From Athripsodes cinereus (Eukaryota > Arthropoda > Insecta > Trichoptera > Leptoceridae), in assembly GCA_947579605.1 (NCBI GenBank), contig OX388311.1, positions 29,824,951 to 29,888,950 of the forward strand: a DNA stretch of 64,000 nucleotides, read 5' to 3'. A program made the translations under genes and the position numbers. This document shows, in pieces, positions 33,185 through 44,808 of the stretch. How positions within the stretch are numbered: position 1 is the first letter of the stretch; the number at the start of each line of letters is the position of its first letter. The notes beneath the pieces were generated by a model that was not told the DNA's origin, searched no databases, and saw only the letters and a program-made list of their open reading frames with translations.

Positions 33185-36100
33185 TATTATTTTAGTAATA
33201 AAGTATCTGGTCTGTTCCGTGTTGGCCACATTTGTTGTATTGTTTCCTGTGTTCGTTTGCTTGATGATGTTATTATTATTAGGAGAAATATGCATTTGTG
33301 GAAATTTAATTTATATGTTTGTTTTAAGTATTACAACTGCTATGAGTATAGGGCCCTACAATAATTTTATATTCTATTTAAGGAATATTTATATCATACT
33401 ACAAGGTGAACCACACTAAAGTATTCTCACAGAATTTTCGGGGCTTGAAGACTAAGATCGAGGAGTTTAGAGCAAACTTATTTGCAAATAGTTATGATAT
33501 AATTGTTCTGACGGAAGCTTGGCTAAATTGTGGCATATTTGACAGCGAACTTTTTCAAAACGAATATACAGTTTACCGCAAGGATAGGGATTTCATGTTG
33601 AGTGTTAAAAGGGATGGAGGTGGGGTCTTAATTGCTGTGGATCGGACACTAGGATATTCATCCACTCTTGTTTGGGATGATACTGGTGAAAGTTTTTTTT
33701 ACCAGTATTCGTTTTTCATCGGTAACGCATAAAAAAATGCTCACCGCTACTGGGTGTAGTATATGTATATACCGCCTTCCACATCCTTAGATACTTAAAA
33801 CATCTTTTTTTTAAAGTATATCTGAACGTTTAATCAGCTATAACGGCAAAACGGATATTTGTCTTATTGGAGATTCCAATATCCCAACAATCCAATGGAA
33901 AAAAGACCCCGATGTTGATTCAATCTTTGTTCCGTATTCTTATTCGTGTCCTGTTGCGCAGTTTTTGATAGAATCTATATCTTTTCTCAATATGTTTCAG
34001 TCTAACGGAGTTTATAACAGCAATCAAGTTATCTTGGATTTAGTTCTTTCAACTATTCCGTGTTCTGTTACCAGATGTGACTCTCCACTGGTTGGTAAGG
34101 ATTCACACTATCCTTCACTGTTGATAGATTATGAGTTTGAAATTGCTGAGGATTTGTCTCAAAATATGATCCAGAAATTAATATACTTTAAGTCAAACTT
34201 TTCGGAAATAAATTTTGAACTACAAAGTGTTGATTGGGTCAGTGTTTTGGGAAACGGACCGGTGAATAAGATGATTGAATCTTTTTATGGTTATGTTTTG
34301 CCAATAATTGAGAAGCATACACCTACATATGAAGAGGGTGTCACCTAATAATTTTCCCAAATGGTTCTCTAATAGAATTCTGTTATTGTTTAAGAGAAGT
34401 CTAAGGCTTGGCGTAAGTTGAAGATGAACCGTAATGATTCTGACTACAATTTATTTTTTCAACTAAGAGCTCAGTTGAAGTTGTCGCAGAATCACGATTA
34501 TAGGTCTTTTATTAATAACACTGAGAAGTCACTTAAGGGCAATGTCAAGTCTTTCTTTTCATTCGTGAATTCCCTTAAAGAATCTAGAGGCTATCCAAGG
34601 GTAATGGGTGACGGTAACCAGACTTCGAGCGATCCAGAGGGGATTGCAAACTTGTTTTCGACGTTTTTTGGTTCTGTATTTTCACTGAATAATTTGCATG
34701 ATTCTAATACTAAAGAATTGGAAAATATTTTAACTAACTCATGTTTATCCATGGTTAATATCTTGAAATCTGATATTCATAAACGTTTATTAGGTATAGA
34801 TGAGACAAAAGGAGTTGGCCCTGATGGTCTAGCACCAATATATTAAAGAGATGTGTAAGTCATTTAACCAAACCATTGTATCTGACATTTATTAGAACAC
34901 CTTGCTGCAGGAGGCAATCTAGACTATGGGACATGGAAAACCCTAAATCGACTGAGATCTGGTGTAGGAAACTGCCGCGACAATAGAGAACGATTGGGCT
35001 TCCTACAGGACGAATCCAGAGCGTGTGACTGTGGTGCAGCACAGACTATGCCACACTTGTTGGAGTGTCCATTGTGCCCTGTCACTTGCACTATGGAGGA
35101 TATTTTTGACGCATCTCCACCTGCTGTGCGTTTTGCGCAGTACTGAAAATCAGTTTGATGGGTTTTTTCTCTGGGTTTCGACACGATAAATAAATTAGGA
35201 GTTTACAAGAAGGATGCTTTCCATGCAAATGGAAGATGGCTAGTATTATTCCTTTGCATAAATCTGGCAGCAAATCGGACGTTCGTAACTACAGACTAAT
35301 TTTAATTCTATCACCTATTTCAAAAATATTTGAGGGTATGGTTCGTGAACAAATTACTTTTTTCCTGAAGCCGTATCTTCTTGTAGAGCAGCATGGATTC
35401 ATGAGTGGAAGATCGACAGTAACAAATTTGATTTTTTTTCTCAGCTATGGACAATCGTATACAGTTGGATGCCATTTATATCGGCTTTCAAAAGGCATTT
35501 GATAAAGTAGAACATCGACTTTTTTCAACTAAGGTGGATTGACTCATATATTTCTGATAGATTGATGACAGTTAAACTTAACGGTTATTCATCTGGCAGT
35601 GTCAGTGTTACATCTGGTGTCCCTCAGGGGTCTTCTTTGGGTCCTTTACTTTTCACGATATTCATAAACAACATAAAAAAGTGCTTTGACCACTCAGAGC
35701 TTCTATTATTTGCGGACGATTTAAAAATATACTGTCAAATTCAATTATTGTTTGACTATGAAATGCTTAACGAGGACTTGGAAAGACTACACGAGTACTG
35801 TAAAAGAAATAACTTGCACTTGAATCTGGAGAAGTGTAATCTGATCTCTTTTACCAAAAATAGAAACAAAATTCGATAAATTTACAATATCCATAATCAT
35901 GATTTAAAAGAAGTAAATAAGATTAGAGATTTAGGTGTTGTGTTTGACTCTGAGCTTCACTTTGATGATCACGTGAACAAAATTATCGAAGAGAGCAAAA
36001 AAATACTGAGATTTATTCTGAGATCTACAAAGTCATTTAGGTTATATGAATCGTATTTGTACTTGTACTTATCGTTGTTTCGCTCCAAGCTGGAGGACTG

Positions 36101-36890
36101 TTCCTCTGTATGGAATCCACATTTTAAAAAATATGTCGATCAAGTTGAGAGAACTCAGTCTAAATTCATTCGTTTGGTTAGGAAGAGATTGCATTATCCT
36201 GTATTTATTAAAGATTTGCCTTAATTGGAATTGTGAAGAGTTTTGCTGGATACATGCAACCTGAGAAAAATATGCTTGTCCGAATACGATGTGCCTAATA
36301 TTTTAGATAGGATTAACTTTAGAATGCTTCCTTTAACAAGATCTTGTTTTCCGTTCTACATTAAAAAAAAAAACAAAAACGATTGCAGACTCAAGAAACC
36401 CTGTTTATAGAATTTTAAAGTGCCAATTACGTCAGGTTTGTGAGAAAGGAGAGTTGAGGGTAGAATAAGATGAAATAAATATAAAAAAAAATGTATATGT
36501 TTGATAAAATGTGAAGTGTTTGGGATAGTATTAATTTTTAGACTGTTTTTTAAATTTTTAAATTTTTGATTTTTCTTTTATAAGAGTTTTTTTGTATTGT
36601 TATTGCATACATTAGTGAAGTGTGAATGTGTTTGTGCGAATGAATGTATTAGGTATGTGTGCGAAATTGGGTGAGCAGCGATTTGTAATGTTGCGAAGAA
36701 GAAGAAGAAGATTGGATGTATTGTGAATTAATACCTATATTATGTGTAAGATTTTCTATAATTGTTTTGTGTGTTATTGCTGAAGTATGCACTGTTTCGA
36801 TGTAAGACTATTGGAATGTTTTTGTCGCTTACATGTTTATATTTATATGTCTTTCATCTGTTGTGTACCATGTAAATGAAGAAACAAATC
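33185..36890 (+). mobile_element. LINE-D: broken Jockey/CR1-like LINE
   Basis: Coding pieces run in order on the plus strand. An apurinic endonuclease domain: 33412-33732 with QNFRGLKTKI, YDIIVLTEAWLN, and GGGVLIAV; then, after a frameshift, DICLIGDSNIPTIQW near 33850-33905 and a D-HYP motif near 34110. A linker: FPKWFSN, then 34418-34846 with SLKGNVKSFFSFVNSL and KGVGPDGLAP, the RT start. The RT domain proper: 35196-35502 (FPCKWKMASIIPLHKSG, NYR, ISKIFE, QHGFMSGRST) and 35562-35879, with VPQGSSLGPLLFTIFINNI and the FADD catalytic motif at 35709-35720. A C-terminal piece: 35940-36224. At least five stops or frameshifts break it. The endonuclease nicks the target and the RT copies the RNA in intact relatives. 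The 3' region with 'accatgtaaatgaagaaaca' ends near 36890. A LINE-E fragment interrupts it at 34885-35190. Confidence 0.85.
34885..35190 (+). mobile_element. LINE-E 3' fragment inserted in LINE-D
   Basis: Plus codons read AAGGNYGTWKTLNRLRSGVG then NCRDNRERLGFL, CDCGAAQTMPHLLECPLCPV and TCTMEDIFDASP, then a stop and 'gggtttcgacacgataaata'. It separates the RT start of LINE-D (GPDGLAP, 34810-34840) from the continuation (GCFPCKWKMAS, 35212-35240). 'attag' on both sides may be a short duplication. The sister copy at 32742 lies just outside hAT-C. Confidence 0.8.
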
Positions 36891-37125
36891 AGTAATTCGG
36901 TGAAAGTACCGGATACTTACCCGGTACATTGTGGAAAAAGGTACTGCAAGAAAATATTCTTTAAGAAAACCGAGGAGTTTTGGAATATTTCAAATTCCTA
37001 TACCATTTTCAAGTCAATATTCGCATTCGCATTCGCATTCGCGAATGTCGGCATGAAATATTCGCATTCGCATTCGCATTCGCGAATATCCAAAATCAGA
37101 CATTCGTTACATCACTACTATACTC

Positions 37126-37782
37126 CCATCATTTATAATTGCCAAATTTTGGTACTAATATGATGCGATGGGCGAGATAAAACGATAACAACCATAAACG
37201 ACATAAGCAACTATGCGTGCAAGCAAGACAAAATGCTACAACTTACTTCTTGCCTGTGAGTACACTTCCGTATTTTTAGATAAGAAAATTTCGGTTTTTG
37301 ACTTGTATGAAAAACACGCCACTGATAAATAGGCACCATGTACCTCATTACATTAGGCATTATTATTAGATAATATATAGGTAGACGTATACTGCATGTA
37401 CGACCTAATTCAGAGAGAGATGATATGGGGGAGAATGTATTACGTACTTGATTATAAGAACCCACTTTGTAAAAGATATCATATGATATTGCAGCAAAGG
37501 CGCGAGAAAAAGGGAAAATAATAATAGTAAACCTTTTCATACTAATGAGTTTGCCTCGAAAACCAGTCGAATATAGTAATGAGCATGAACTTATTTGTAC
37601 AGCTATTTTTTTTTCTACTGTTGATTATAAGCCTCCCTATATTTTTTCAGACATTTCTGATCTGTCCTTTTTGCACCCAGTCACCAGTGAAAACATTTCA
37701 TGATACATAGTTTTTACGTCTTTTTACAAAGAATTACGATATTCATCCTTATATCTTAATTTTAAGACAACTTGCATGTGTA
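37126..37782. other. unassigned DNA
   Basis: The 109-codon minus frame at 37211-37540 has no motif that I recognise. Confidence 0.4.
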
Positions 37783-37860
37783 TTGCATGCGGCTGGTCTA
37801 CTACATAGCTACCCCACTTGTTGGACATGTTGTGATGAGTTAGGTAGTAGTAGTAGATTT
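37783..37860 (+). repeat. TT-SINE 3' end with (TAG)n tail
   Basis: 'gcatgcggctggtctactac', 'gctaccccacttgttggaca' and 'tgttgtgatgagttagg' then TAGTAGTAGTAG show the family's 3' end and simple tail. Confidence 0.75.
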
Positions 37861-38011
37861 TAAGAGACGAAAAACAAATGAATTGATTTTCAATTACTTA
37901 TTTAATTAATTATTGTGCTTGCTTGCTTGTTGTTTTTTTGGGTTTTTGTTGTTGAGCTTTGTTTATTTGTTGTTATTCATTGTGTTTGATTCGGTTATGA
38001 TTGCATTTTAT

Positions 38012-38215
38012 CCTCCTGAGAGGGGCATCGAAGACGTAAATGTAGCATAAAAGATTCCAACGAGGCGGTATTGGCCGGCCAGCCCTTCAGGCTGCCCAAT
38101 AGGGCCCGCCCGTGAGGACAAAAGTTTTGCTTAGAAGAGCGGATAAATAGAAGTCCCCCGACTTCTGAGATATCCGGGTATGGGAGGGAGTCTTCATTGT
38201 TACTTCGTAATAAGT
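38012..38215 (+). mobile_element. LTR-like relic 1
   Basis: 'gcataaaagattccaacgag', 'gcccgtgaggacaaaagttt' and 'ggataaatagaagt' follow the same order as at 52240-52430. A TATAAAAG-like box, a GC-rich middle and a downstream A-rich signal fit an LTR, but no paired LTR, primer site or pol gene is seen. Tentative. Confidence 0.4.
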
Positions 38216-38239
38216 TAAAATTCGTATTAAGTTACCTAT

Positions 38240-38508
38240 CAATGTATTTCTATCCCATGGAGTCACCGGCAAAGAATAGATCTTCCACTCTTTTCCATTA
38301 GTTTTCGAGTGTCCTGTAAAGGCAGATATTCGTAAAACATTACGATAAAGACAGTCGACATCTTCAGTTCAGTTATAAGGTCTGCCACCTATTCTCTATA
38401 TCTTAACTTTTATTGGCACGGAAAGGATGAACGACTTGCATGTTTACTGAAAGCAGTTGGTTTGCTGGCTATCCCATTTGTGGGAGATACCGTGGTGGGA
38501 TATAGATG
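38240..38508 (+). repeat. TT-SINE, full length
   Basis: 'catggagtcaccggcaaaga', 'ttttcgagtgtcctgtaaag', 'catcttcagttcagttataa', 'ggcacggaaaggatgaac' and 'gctatcccatttgtgggaga' then 'taccgtggtggga' cover the whole family, with ~15 extra bp in the middle. Confidence 0.82.
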
Positions 38509-39297
38509 TATGACTGGCCCTATATTATAAATTAAATAAAGAAACACCTTCGTTGATTTGATATTCGTCGATGAAAAATCTCCCAAATGTGAAAAAGGGC
38601 TAAGGTGCAAGAACCTAGTACAAAAACAGCAGGTACATAAATACGTTCAAGTAACGTTATCCGTATTTTTTTAAGATTAGACACTCGCATTATAACAAGA
38701 ATCCGGCGAAAGAATTAAAACATACTAATACTTTGTAACGAAGTATGGCCGCGTATGAAAATTGCTGAACGTATGTACATGGTTAATACTAGTAATAAAA
38801 ATAATAATGGTTTGGCTATATTCCGGCGAGATTCAAATCTGGATAATCGGATATCCGACGGTCGAACATTCAGCCAACGTGTTAAGTTTATAAGAGTTAT
38901 TCTATATGTGATGAAACAAAAAAATTATCTTAAACTTTTGTGTTATTTATAGTGGCTGGTATTGATACAGGCATTAGCCTAGTTAGGCTGCTACGGGTGT
39001 CATAGTTTTTTGTCTCCCTGCTTGTTCAGGCACGCATTTGTGCCTGCATTGTCTATTTGATAGTGTTGCGTATTTTTTTGTAATATTGCTTATTTTATTA
39101 AATGTACAGGTATAATGTCTCATGCTGTATTTATGTCTACTTTATGATAGTCATAATATGTGCCTGTAATGTTGCGCATAAGTAAATGAATTAATATATA
39201 TTCTTAACATGCTATAAACTATACATATATGAAGTTTCAATGAATTGTGGAGTTGCTTTTTTATTTTTCTTTACAAGTGTTAGAGATGACAATAAAA
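38509..39297. other. unassigned DNA
   Basis: The 65-codon frame at 38755-38952 has no motif I recognise. Confidence 0.4.
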
Positions 39298-39440
39298 GTA
39301 AGACTACCGAGGAGCCACCGGCAAAGAATAGGTCTCCAACTCTTTTGGCATGCCACTCATCCTGAATACCTTATTTTTATTCACATTTTTCATGCAAAAT
39401 GTCCACTGGCTACCCTACTTATGGAAAATGACATAATGGT
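39298..39440 (+). repeat. TT-SINE with large internal deletion
   Basis: The head 'gagccaccggcaaagaatag' and 'gtctccaactctttt' is joined to 'gccactcatcctgaatacct' and then 'tccactggctaccctactta'. The middle ~90 bp is missing. A 65-codon open frame across it (39247-39444) is incidental. Confidence 0.72.
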
Positions 39441-40025
39441 ATGAAAGAATGAATGAGAAAGTAAATATCGACTACTCTCCGGATCTGGATGCAGTAAGTT
39501 ACTATTAAACATTCAATCTGATAAAACGGATATTGGTCTCATACGTATCTAGATACAGTATATGTAGGTAGTTACTTCATATTATGATGTTTTCCTTTTA
39601 TCCACAACAACAGCTGACAGAGTTCATTGTACTTTGAGATGACGAAGGAAAAAGAATGAAGGCATCACGCGTCTCGTCTGTGTCGTAGCAAACAAAAAAA
39701 GTACTTAGGTATCTTTCTAAATAACGACAAAAGACTGAAACTTGAAACAATGTCATATTTTCTGTTTGTAACATCAATATGAGGGGTATAAAAGCAAAGT
39801 CACATTGATCACATATGAAGACACAAATGAATATTCAACTATGAATACACAAATGTTTGTATTGAAATGTGCGTATATTATATTTATCATACCGACACAA
39901 GGGATATTAGTTTTTCCGCTACTTTTCTAGTAATACCAGTTACAATTAATGTTATCTTTCTCTCTAAATGACAGCCACATTAAGCAGACTCACTGCACTC
40001 ACACAATAAGAATAAAACAGTACCT

Positions 40026-40142
40026 AATGGTGGTACACCACATCGCTGAATTGGAGATGTTAAATAAATTAGGAATACCTGTCTTTTATAGAATTAAATG
40101 AGTGTGCGAACTATTCTTTTGCTGAAAACTCCACGGAACAAA
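40026..40142 (-). repeat. TT-SINE 5' half
   Basis: 'ggtacaccacatcgctgaat', 'aatacctgtcttttatag' and 'gctgaaaactccacggaac' match the 5' half. Confidence 0.65.
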
Positions 40143-40591
40143 AGCAGATATAATACAAACATACATACTCTCAAACAAACTCAAATAATTTGCAAAAATA
40201 TATATATTTTACCGAAGGTAAGTAAAGATGAATTTATGTGGCGTTTATAAGGTCTTAATACGTTCACCACATCCCCTAAAGTATCGTTAAGGGTGTATTG
40301 GGAGTGAGAGTGGAGAACACTTAGAGATAATTGAATCTAATCATATCACGGACAGAGTCGTGACGATTTCCATTGGTTACCAAAGGTCAATTTATATACG
40401 TTGGATATACAATAATAATTCTTGTAAGTACATGTCACCTTGTTCAAAGTACGTTTATTGATTATCCTTATTATATTACCTGAACGTTTGTAGTAAAAAG
40501 CAGGCTTGCTCGAAAGTCAGTATTATTCAAATTTTGTGATATATCTATGGCTCTAAGAAGTTCTTCTGAGGGTGTCAGAGATGCGTTAGTG
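40143..40591. other. unassigned DNA
   Basis: Only a short TA run at 40200-40210. Confidence 0.4.
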
Positions 40592-40790
40592 TTACCGAAT
40601 ACAATCAGTGCGGTGCAGAGGTGATGCACTTGCCAGGTCTAGGGTTCGAATCCCAGCCGGGTAAAAAAGTCACCTTATTCAAGTAAATTTTTTTTTTTTG
40701 TAAAAAAAGGATCGATGTGGTTTTTGCATCTAAAGCTCTCATAAACTGATGTTGCCTACTATTATGCTTTGAGAATAAATAAAATAAGTA
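40592..40790 (+). repeat. tRNA-derived SINE, third type
   Basis: 'tcagtgcggtgcagaggtga' and 'tgcacttgcc' resemble an A-box region. GGTTCGAATCCC (about 40642-40653) is a perfect pol III B box. A body of ~120 bp with T- and A-runs ends 'gagaataaataaaataag'. Confidence 0.65.
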
Positions 40791-41154
40791 TAATATTGAT
40801 TTTGTTATAAAACTGAAAGACTCACTTCTTAATAATTCCCAAGATTATCGCAATTTGATTGAATATCTGAAAAAATATTTTCGTTAATTAATTCCTGAAA
40901 GTTCATTTTTAAGTACCTATGCTTATTCAATCCCTAAACCAATAATGATCTCCAATTAATTTCAAGTACGAATTAAAAAATATATTATTTCATACCTACA
41001 TAGAAGAAAAAACATTGGCTTACGTAAATTAAGTATAGGCATTAAAACTGTTTTACTCTTATTACGGAGTTTGCGAATTAACATAATTTATGTAAGTTCC
41101 AATAAATTAAAAGTGTGAATACTTTTCACAACAAATATGGGCGCGTGAGGGATG

Positions 41155-41238
41155 ATTATTGGCACGAAGAGGACAGCGTGTTTCTTACATGCGCTTGTGG
41201 GATATGCCGTGATGGTATAGTAGTAGTAGTAGTAGTAG
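41155..41238 (+). repeat. TT-SINE 3' end plus (TAG)n
   Basis: 'ggcacgaagaggacagcgtg', 'ttacatgcgcttgtgggata' and 'tgccgtgatggtatag' then seven TAG units. The 'cagctggtctgctggctacccca' segment is deleted. Confidence 0.75.
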
Positions 41239-41472
41239 GGATGATTATTTTTTATAAGGACAGCGCCCACCAAACATATCATCCCGTAGCAGAAGATATT
41301 CTATCTCTCCTTAACGACACACACATGAACTAACAGGGAACACTCTGAAGTTATACCTAAAACAACCAAATTTTGTTTTATGAGTGTTAATAAAATAAAT
41401 ATTAATAAAAAGCAAGAACTTTTATCTATTTATTTTAACCTCGAGTTACGCCGGTTTCAAAAGTCTACCTAA

Positions 41473-41642
41473 CATGCCCTAACGCCGTGTCCCAGGTGGG
41501 GAAGTCAGAGAGAACGGAACGCCATAAAGATCTAATCTTACATACGCACGTCTTACATTCTTTCGCTTCCTCTACATTCATTCAGTTTCTGATAATTGCA
41601 CGCCGATTTCTCTTAGTCAACACGCGGCCGTCCTTGAGGATA
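41473..41642 (-). mobile_element. LINE-B 3' fragment
   Basis: 'gccctaacgccgtgtcccag', 'gagagaacggaacgccata', 'tctttcgcttcctctacatt' and 'acgcggccgtccttgaggat' match the last ~170 bp of LINE-B. Confidence 0.8.
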
Positions 41643-41760
41643 GCAAAATGATGTTGGTTTGCTTCAACAAAAAATTGACATCATGAATTTATTTATGGAC
41701 ATTACAAAATATAATGCATCTTTAAGGTATATCTACAACACTATGTTCATAAGTCAATGT

Positions 41761-41920
41761 GACCAAAATTAGACATGATGTAGTTTTGCTCCCACATACA
41801 GATTATACAGAATATGACCAAAATTAGACATAATGCAGTTTTGCTCCCACATACAGATTATACAGAATATGACCAAAATTAGACATGATATAGTTTTGCT
41901 CCCACATACAGAATATAATT
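41761..41920. repeat. 55-bp tandem repeat, ~2.9 units
   Basis: Units start at 41761, 41816 and 41871, each beginning 'gaccaaaattagacat' and containing 'agttttgctcccacatacag'. Only two or three substitutions separate the units. The third unit is cut short and continues into the LINE-A fragment. Confidence 0.92.
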
Positions 41921-41927
41921 ATGTTTC

Positions 41928-42125
41928 AGACACCAAGGTCTGGTCATCACCAATGTGTTGGGGAAAAACGCAGGAACGCTAGAAACTGAAAAAGAGACAC
42001 CTAAATGGATCAAGTTAGGAAGGACATGAAGTTTGGCGCATACGTAGAATTAAAGGGATTAGCAGAAAATGGGGAGGAATGGAGAAGAAAATCCTAACTC
42101 GTTGCAGAGCAATTCAATGGATTGT
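41928..42125 (+). mobile_element. LINE-A 3' fragment, divergent
   Basis: Codons RHQGLVITNVLGKNAGTLET, then DQVRKDMKFGAYVELKGLAE and ENGEEWRRK in shifting frames match the 10.1-kb LINE-A end. It ends with 'caatggattgtaac', as in the other two copies. Confidence 0.78.
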
Positions 42126-42727
42126 AACCCACTGTGTACATTATGTTTCAAATGACTAGATAATAATAATAGGTATACGTCATTTATTGTATATAAGGAG
42201 TAAATCCTCTGCTCTAATTGAATTGGGATTAAAGTCTAAGCTTGGTGAGTTATTATTTATGTATATAATATGTATGTTATAGGTACACGTATATATAAAC
42301 TAGCTCTTGTAAGTCTCTAGGGCTAATATTTACTTCAACAAATCGTCACAATTATTACAATTACTTCTTCAAATAACTGAGTGAAACCACATTGATTCGA
42401 AAAATTTAAGTTATTTAATAAAATATAATACCTACTACGTAGATCAAAATATCGGCGTCGAGAGAAGTCCCCAGAGACTAAATAAAATTTATACATACTT
42501 ACAAATTCAGAATCACAAAGAGTAGGTATCATATGGTAAATGATCCGTTACCTGTAACAAAAATAAATAAAATGTTAAGTAAAAATATTCGGTAATCATC
42601 TACATACATGTTAGACTAATTACACACATTATGTATTTATTATTTTTTAATTATTACTGTACATTGGTTATGTACGACATCATCATTACAAAATATCACT
42701 AAATTATCACTTATACAATTCAACGCA
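42126..42727. other. unassigned DNA
   Basis: AT-rich with no family match. A short (TAA)n lies at 42161-42170 after the LINE-A end. Confidence 0.4.
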
Positions 42728-42780
42728 CAGAAAGCGAGTTTTTGGCTTGCGATATCTTCCAACTAACCCGTAACTAATAT
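42728..42780 (-). mobile_element. RTE-like LINE tail fragment
   Basis: Plus-strand 'agaaagcgagtttttggctt' and 'gcgatatcttccaactaacc' is the complement of the same tail as at 29600-29660. Confidence 0.5.
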
Positions 42781-43467
42781 CTACTTATATAAAAAATAAT
42801 TTTAAATTCCCATGCTAGCTTTGACCAGGCAAATATCGCTATTTTATTTATTGAAACACGAAATAATCATATAAGGCTTATAAAAAAACACAGCGTCGCA
42901 TACTCGATAGTTCCCAAACACAACATGAACCTGCTACTCATTTTTTCCACGATTTGTACTTTTATCCAATAAACTACCGGACAACATACCTTCTAAAATA
43001 TCTCTTACAATTGGGTGTTTCCAACATTCAAACAGACTGATATTTAGGTATACTACGACAATACAGGAAACTGACATCGAAGGCTACAAGAAAGAATTAC
43101 GAAGCTTTCAATATGTCGCCCAGTAGCTTGCTTGTGAAAAGGATAGATAAAGGTTTCAAGTTCCGTCTGGGGAACTACCAAATATGGTGACGTTGTTTTT
43201 TATAAGCTTTATATGATATATTCTAAAACTTTATGAAATGTTATATTATAAAAACGGCATTGTACAATAATATAGTATATGTTATATTTCAAATTAACTA
43301 CTATTGGTATAATATTATGTAACTACCTACTTATACAATTAGATTAGTCGAATGGGAACATAAATCAATAATAAGGGTAAATACTTTTAACCCCTGTTAG
43401 CCAATTAACGTCACTCATTGTTATCATTTCACCCACCCCTTCAATTCTATTTCTCTTTTCAGTCGTT
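42781..43467. other. unassigned DNA
   Basis: No repeat or coding signal that I can support. Confidence 0.4.
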
Positions 43468-43660
43468 TCCTCAATTCTCATTTATGGAAGGCTTCTTATG
43501 GACAACTCTGTACCATCTTCCTCTGTTCTCTGCAAGGTGTAATGCATTGTAAATAAACGGATTCACAGCCTGTTTAATTGGATCGGTTCAACGCCTTGCT
43601 ACTCGTATACTGCCTCTGACTCTTGGCGTGGGTCCTGTCGATACTGCACGATTCTTTGGG
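43468..43660 (-). mobile_element. LINE C-terminal remnant
   Basis: Minus frame 43587-43471 reads TDPIKQAVNPFIYNALHLAE then NRGRWYRVVHKKP and a stop. A-x-L-A-x-(D/N)R-x-x-W is the typical C-terminal motif of many LINE RTs. Upstream codons (RTHAKSQRQY) are in another phase, so a frameshift is likely. The frame is shorter than usual ORF limits. Confidence 0.55.
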
Positions 43661-44465
43661 AAAAGATAACAGACCCTTCAACTATAAACCTGTTATATAA
43701 CAGGCAGATTATTGATTGAGTTTACTTCCTTATAATTGTTTTTTTTTTATATTGATTAATATAACCTAATTATTTGGTATAACACAAAACCTTTGCCTAT
43801 CATGGACATATTTTAAAATCAATAACTTGATAAGTTCTCTTGATAGTGTCAAGCTATCTTGATGAAAGCGCTCGTATATTAAATCATTAGCGTGGAAAAT
43901 AAACAGTGTTGTTGTTTTGATACATTTTTAAAATTCTCATCCTGGAAGTGCTGAGAAGAACAAATTGCCACAAATAATAACATTTGCTGGTTAAAATTCC
44001 ACAAAATTAATATCTGAGAAAGGAAAAAATATTGCAATAAATAACGTATTCCTATTATCAAGACACTCTAAAACTTACAGAAAAGAGGATTTGAAGCTCA
44101 GATTGTCAAAATATGCTTTTACAAACCCAATGATACATGTGTCGTCTTTAACATACGATTGTTTTCAAAAAACATAACCGAGTATCTAGAATTCTATTTA
44201 TCTACATAAGTCTATCTCTTTCCTCGCAACAAATACGTTTAGGGGTAGAGACTAGACAGAACGGATGAAAAGACAGACGTCTCTATTCTTCTTCACCTCC
44301 TTCCATCAGATTTATAATATCTATCTTACATCTAAATGGCGCCGAAAATAAACACATAGGTACATAAATATTTACAGATTTATATAAAATATTTAGAAAA
44401 AAAAGTATTTTCTAACAAAAACAAAGCGTGCTGAAGATTGTTCAGACGTGGGTGATTTTGATTAA
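43661..44465. other. mostly unassigned; TT-SINE scrap at 44055-44095
   Basis: 'caagacactctaaaacttac' and 'agaaaagagg' at 44060-44092 match a 35-bp part of TT-SINE. The remainder shows nothing. Confidence 0.4.
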
Positions 44466-44808
44466 TCTAATATATAAAAGGAAGTCGTGTGTGTTACAAC
44501 ACTTATAACTCAAGAATGGCTGTACCGATTTGAATGATCTCTGATTTGTTGGATTCTTCTCCGCCCGGATTAAACTAAAGGCTATAAAACATCTTACAAA
44601 TTCACGGGAAGAAACAATATGAAGAAAATTATTTACGCCATACATTTTTAATTTCAAAAGTAAAAACAATATGGAGAGTTATGGCGCTATTAGCGCCCCC
44701 ACGTCGCCTGTTGCATTGTGCTAAAATAATCCGTAGGTTCTGCTATATTAAGAACCAAATTACTATAACTAATATGAACGAAATGTGTACTAATATTTGT
44801 TTACTATA

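Larger units (their letters stand above)
33073..37117. mobile_element. hAT-C: 4.0-kb hAT-terminal element with nested LINEs
   Basis: The left end TAGTGATGTAACGAATATTC and the right end (reverse-complemented TAGTGATGTAACGAATGTCT) share the first 17 bases. The perfect 8-bp duplication CTATACTC flanks it at 33065-33072 and 37118-37125. Both subterminal zones contain tandem ATTCGC hexamers in several blocks (33088-33160 and 37019-37086), in inverted orientation relative to each other. No hAT transposase is present. Next to the right subterminal zone (36893-37015) is one inverted copy of the module shared with hAT-A and hAT-B. The remaining interior is LINE-D (~33.2-36.9 kb). The original hAT element was therefore probably only a few hundred bp and was enlarged by the LINE insertion. 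Confidence 0.88.

Noticed and set aside
37211..37540. 109-codon minus frame next to hAT-C
   Set aside because: No recognisable domain; typical chance frame for the base composition.
41761..41920. CRISPR-like repeat array
   Set aside because: The units are directly contiguous with no unique spacers, and the sequence is eukaryotic.
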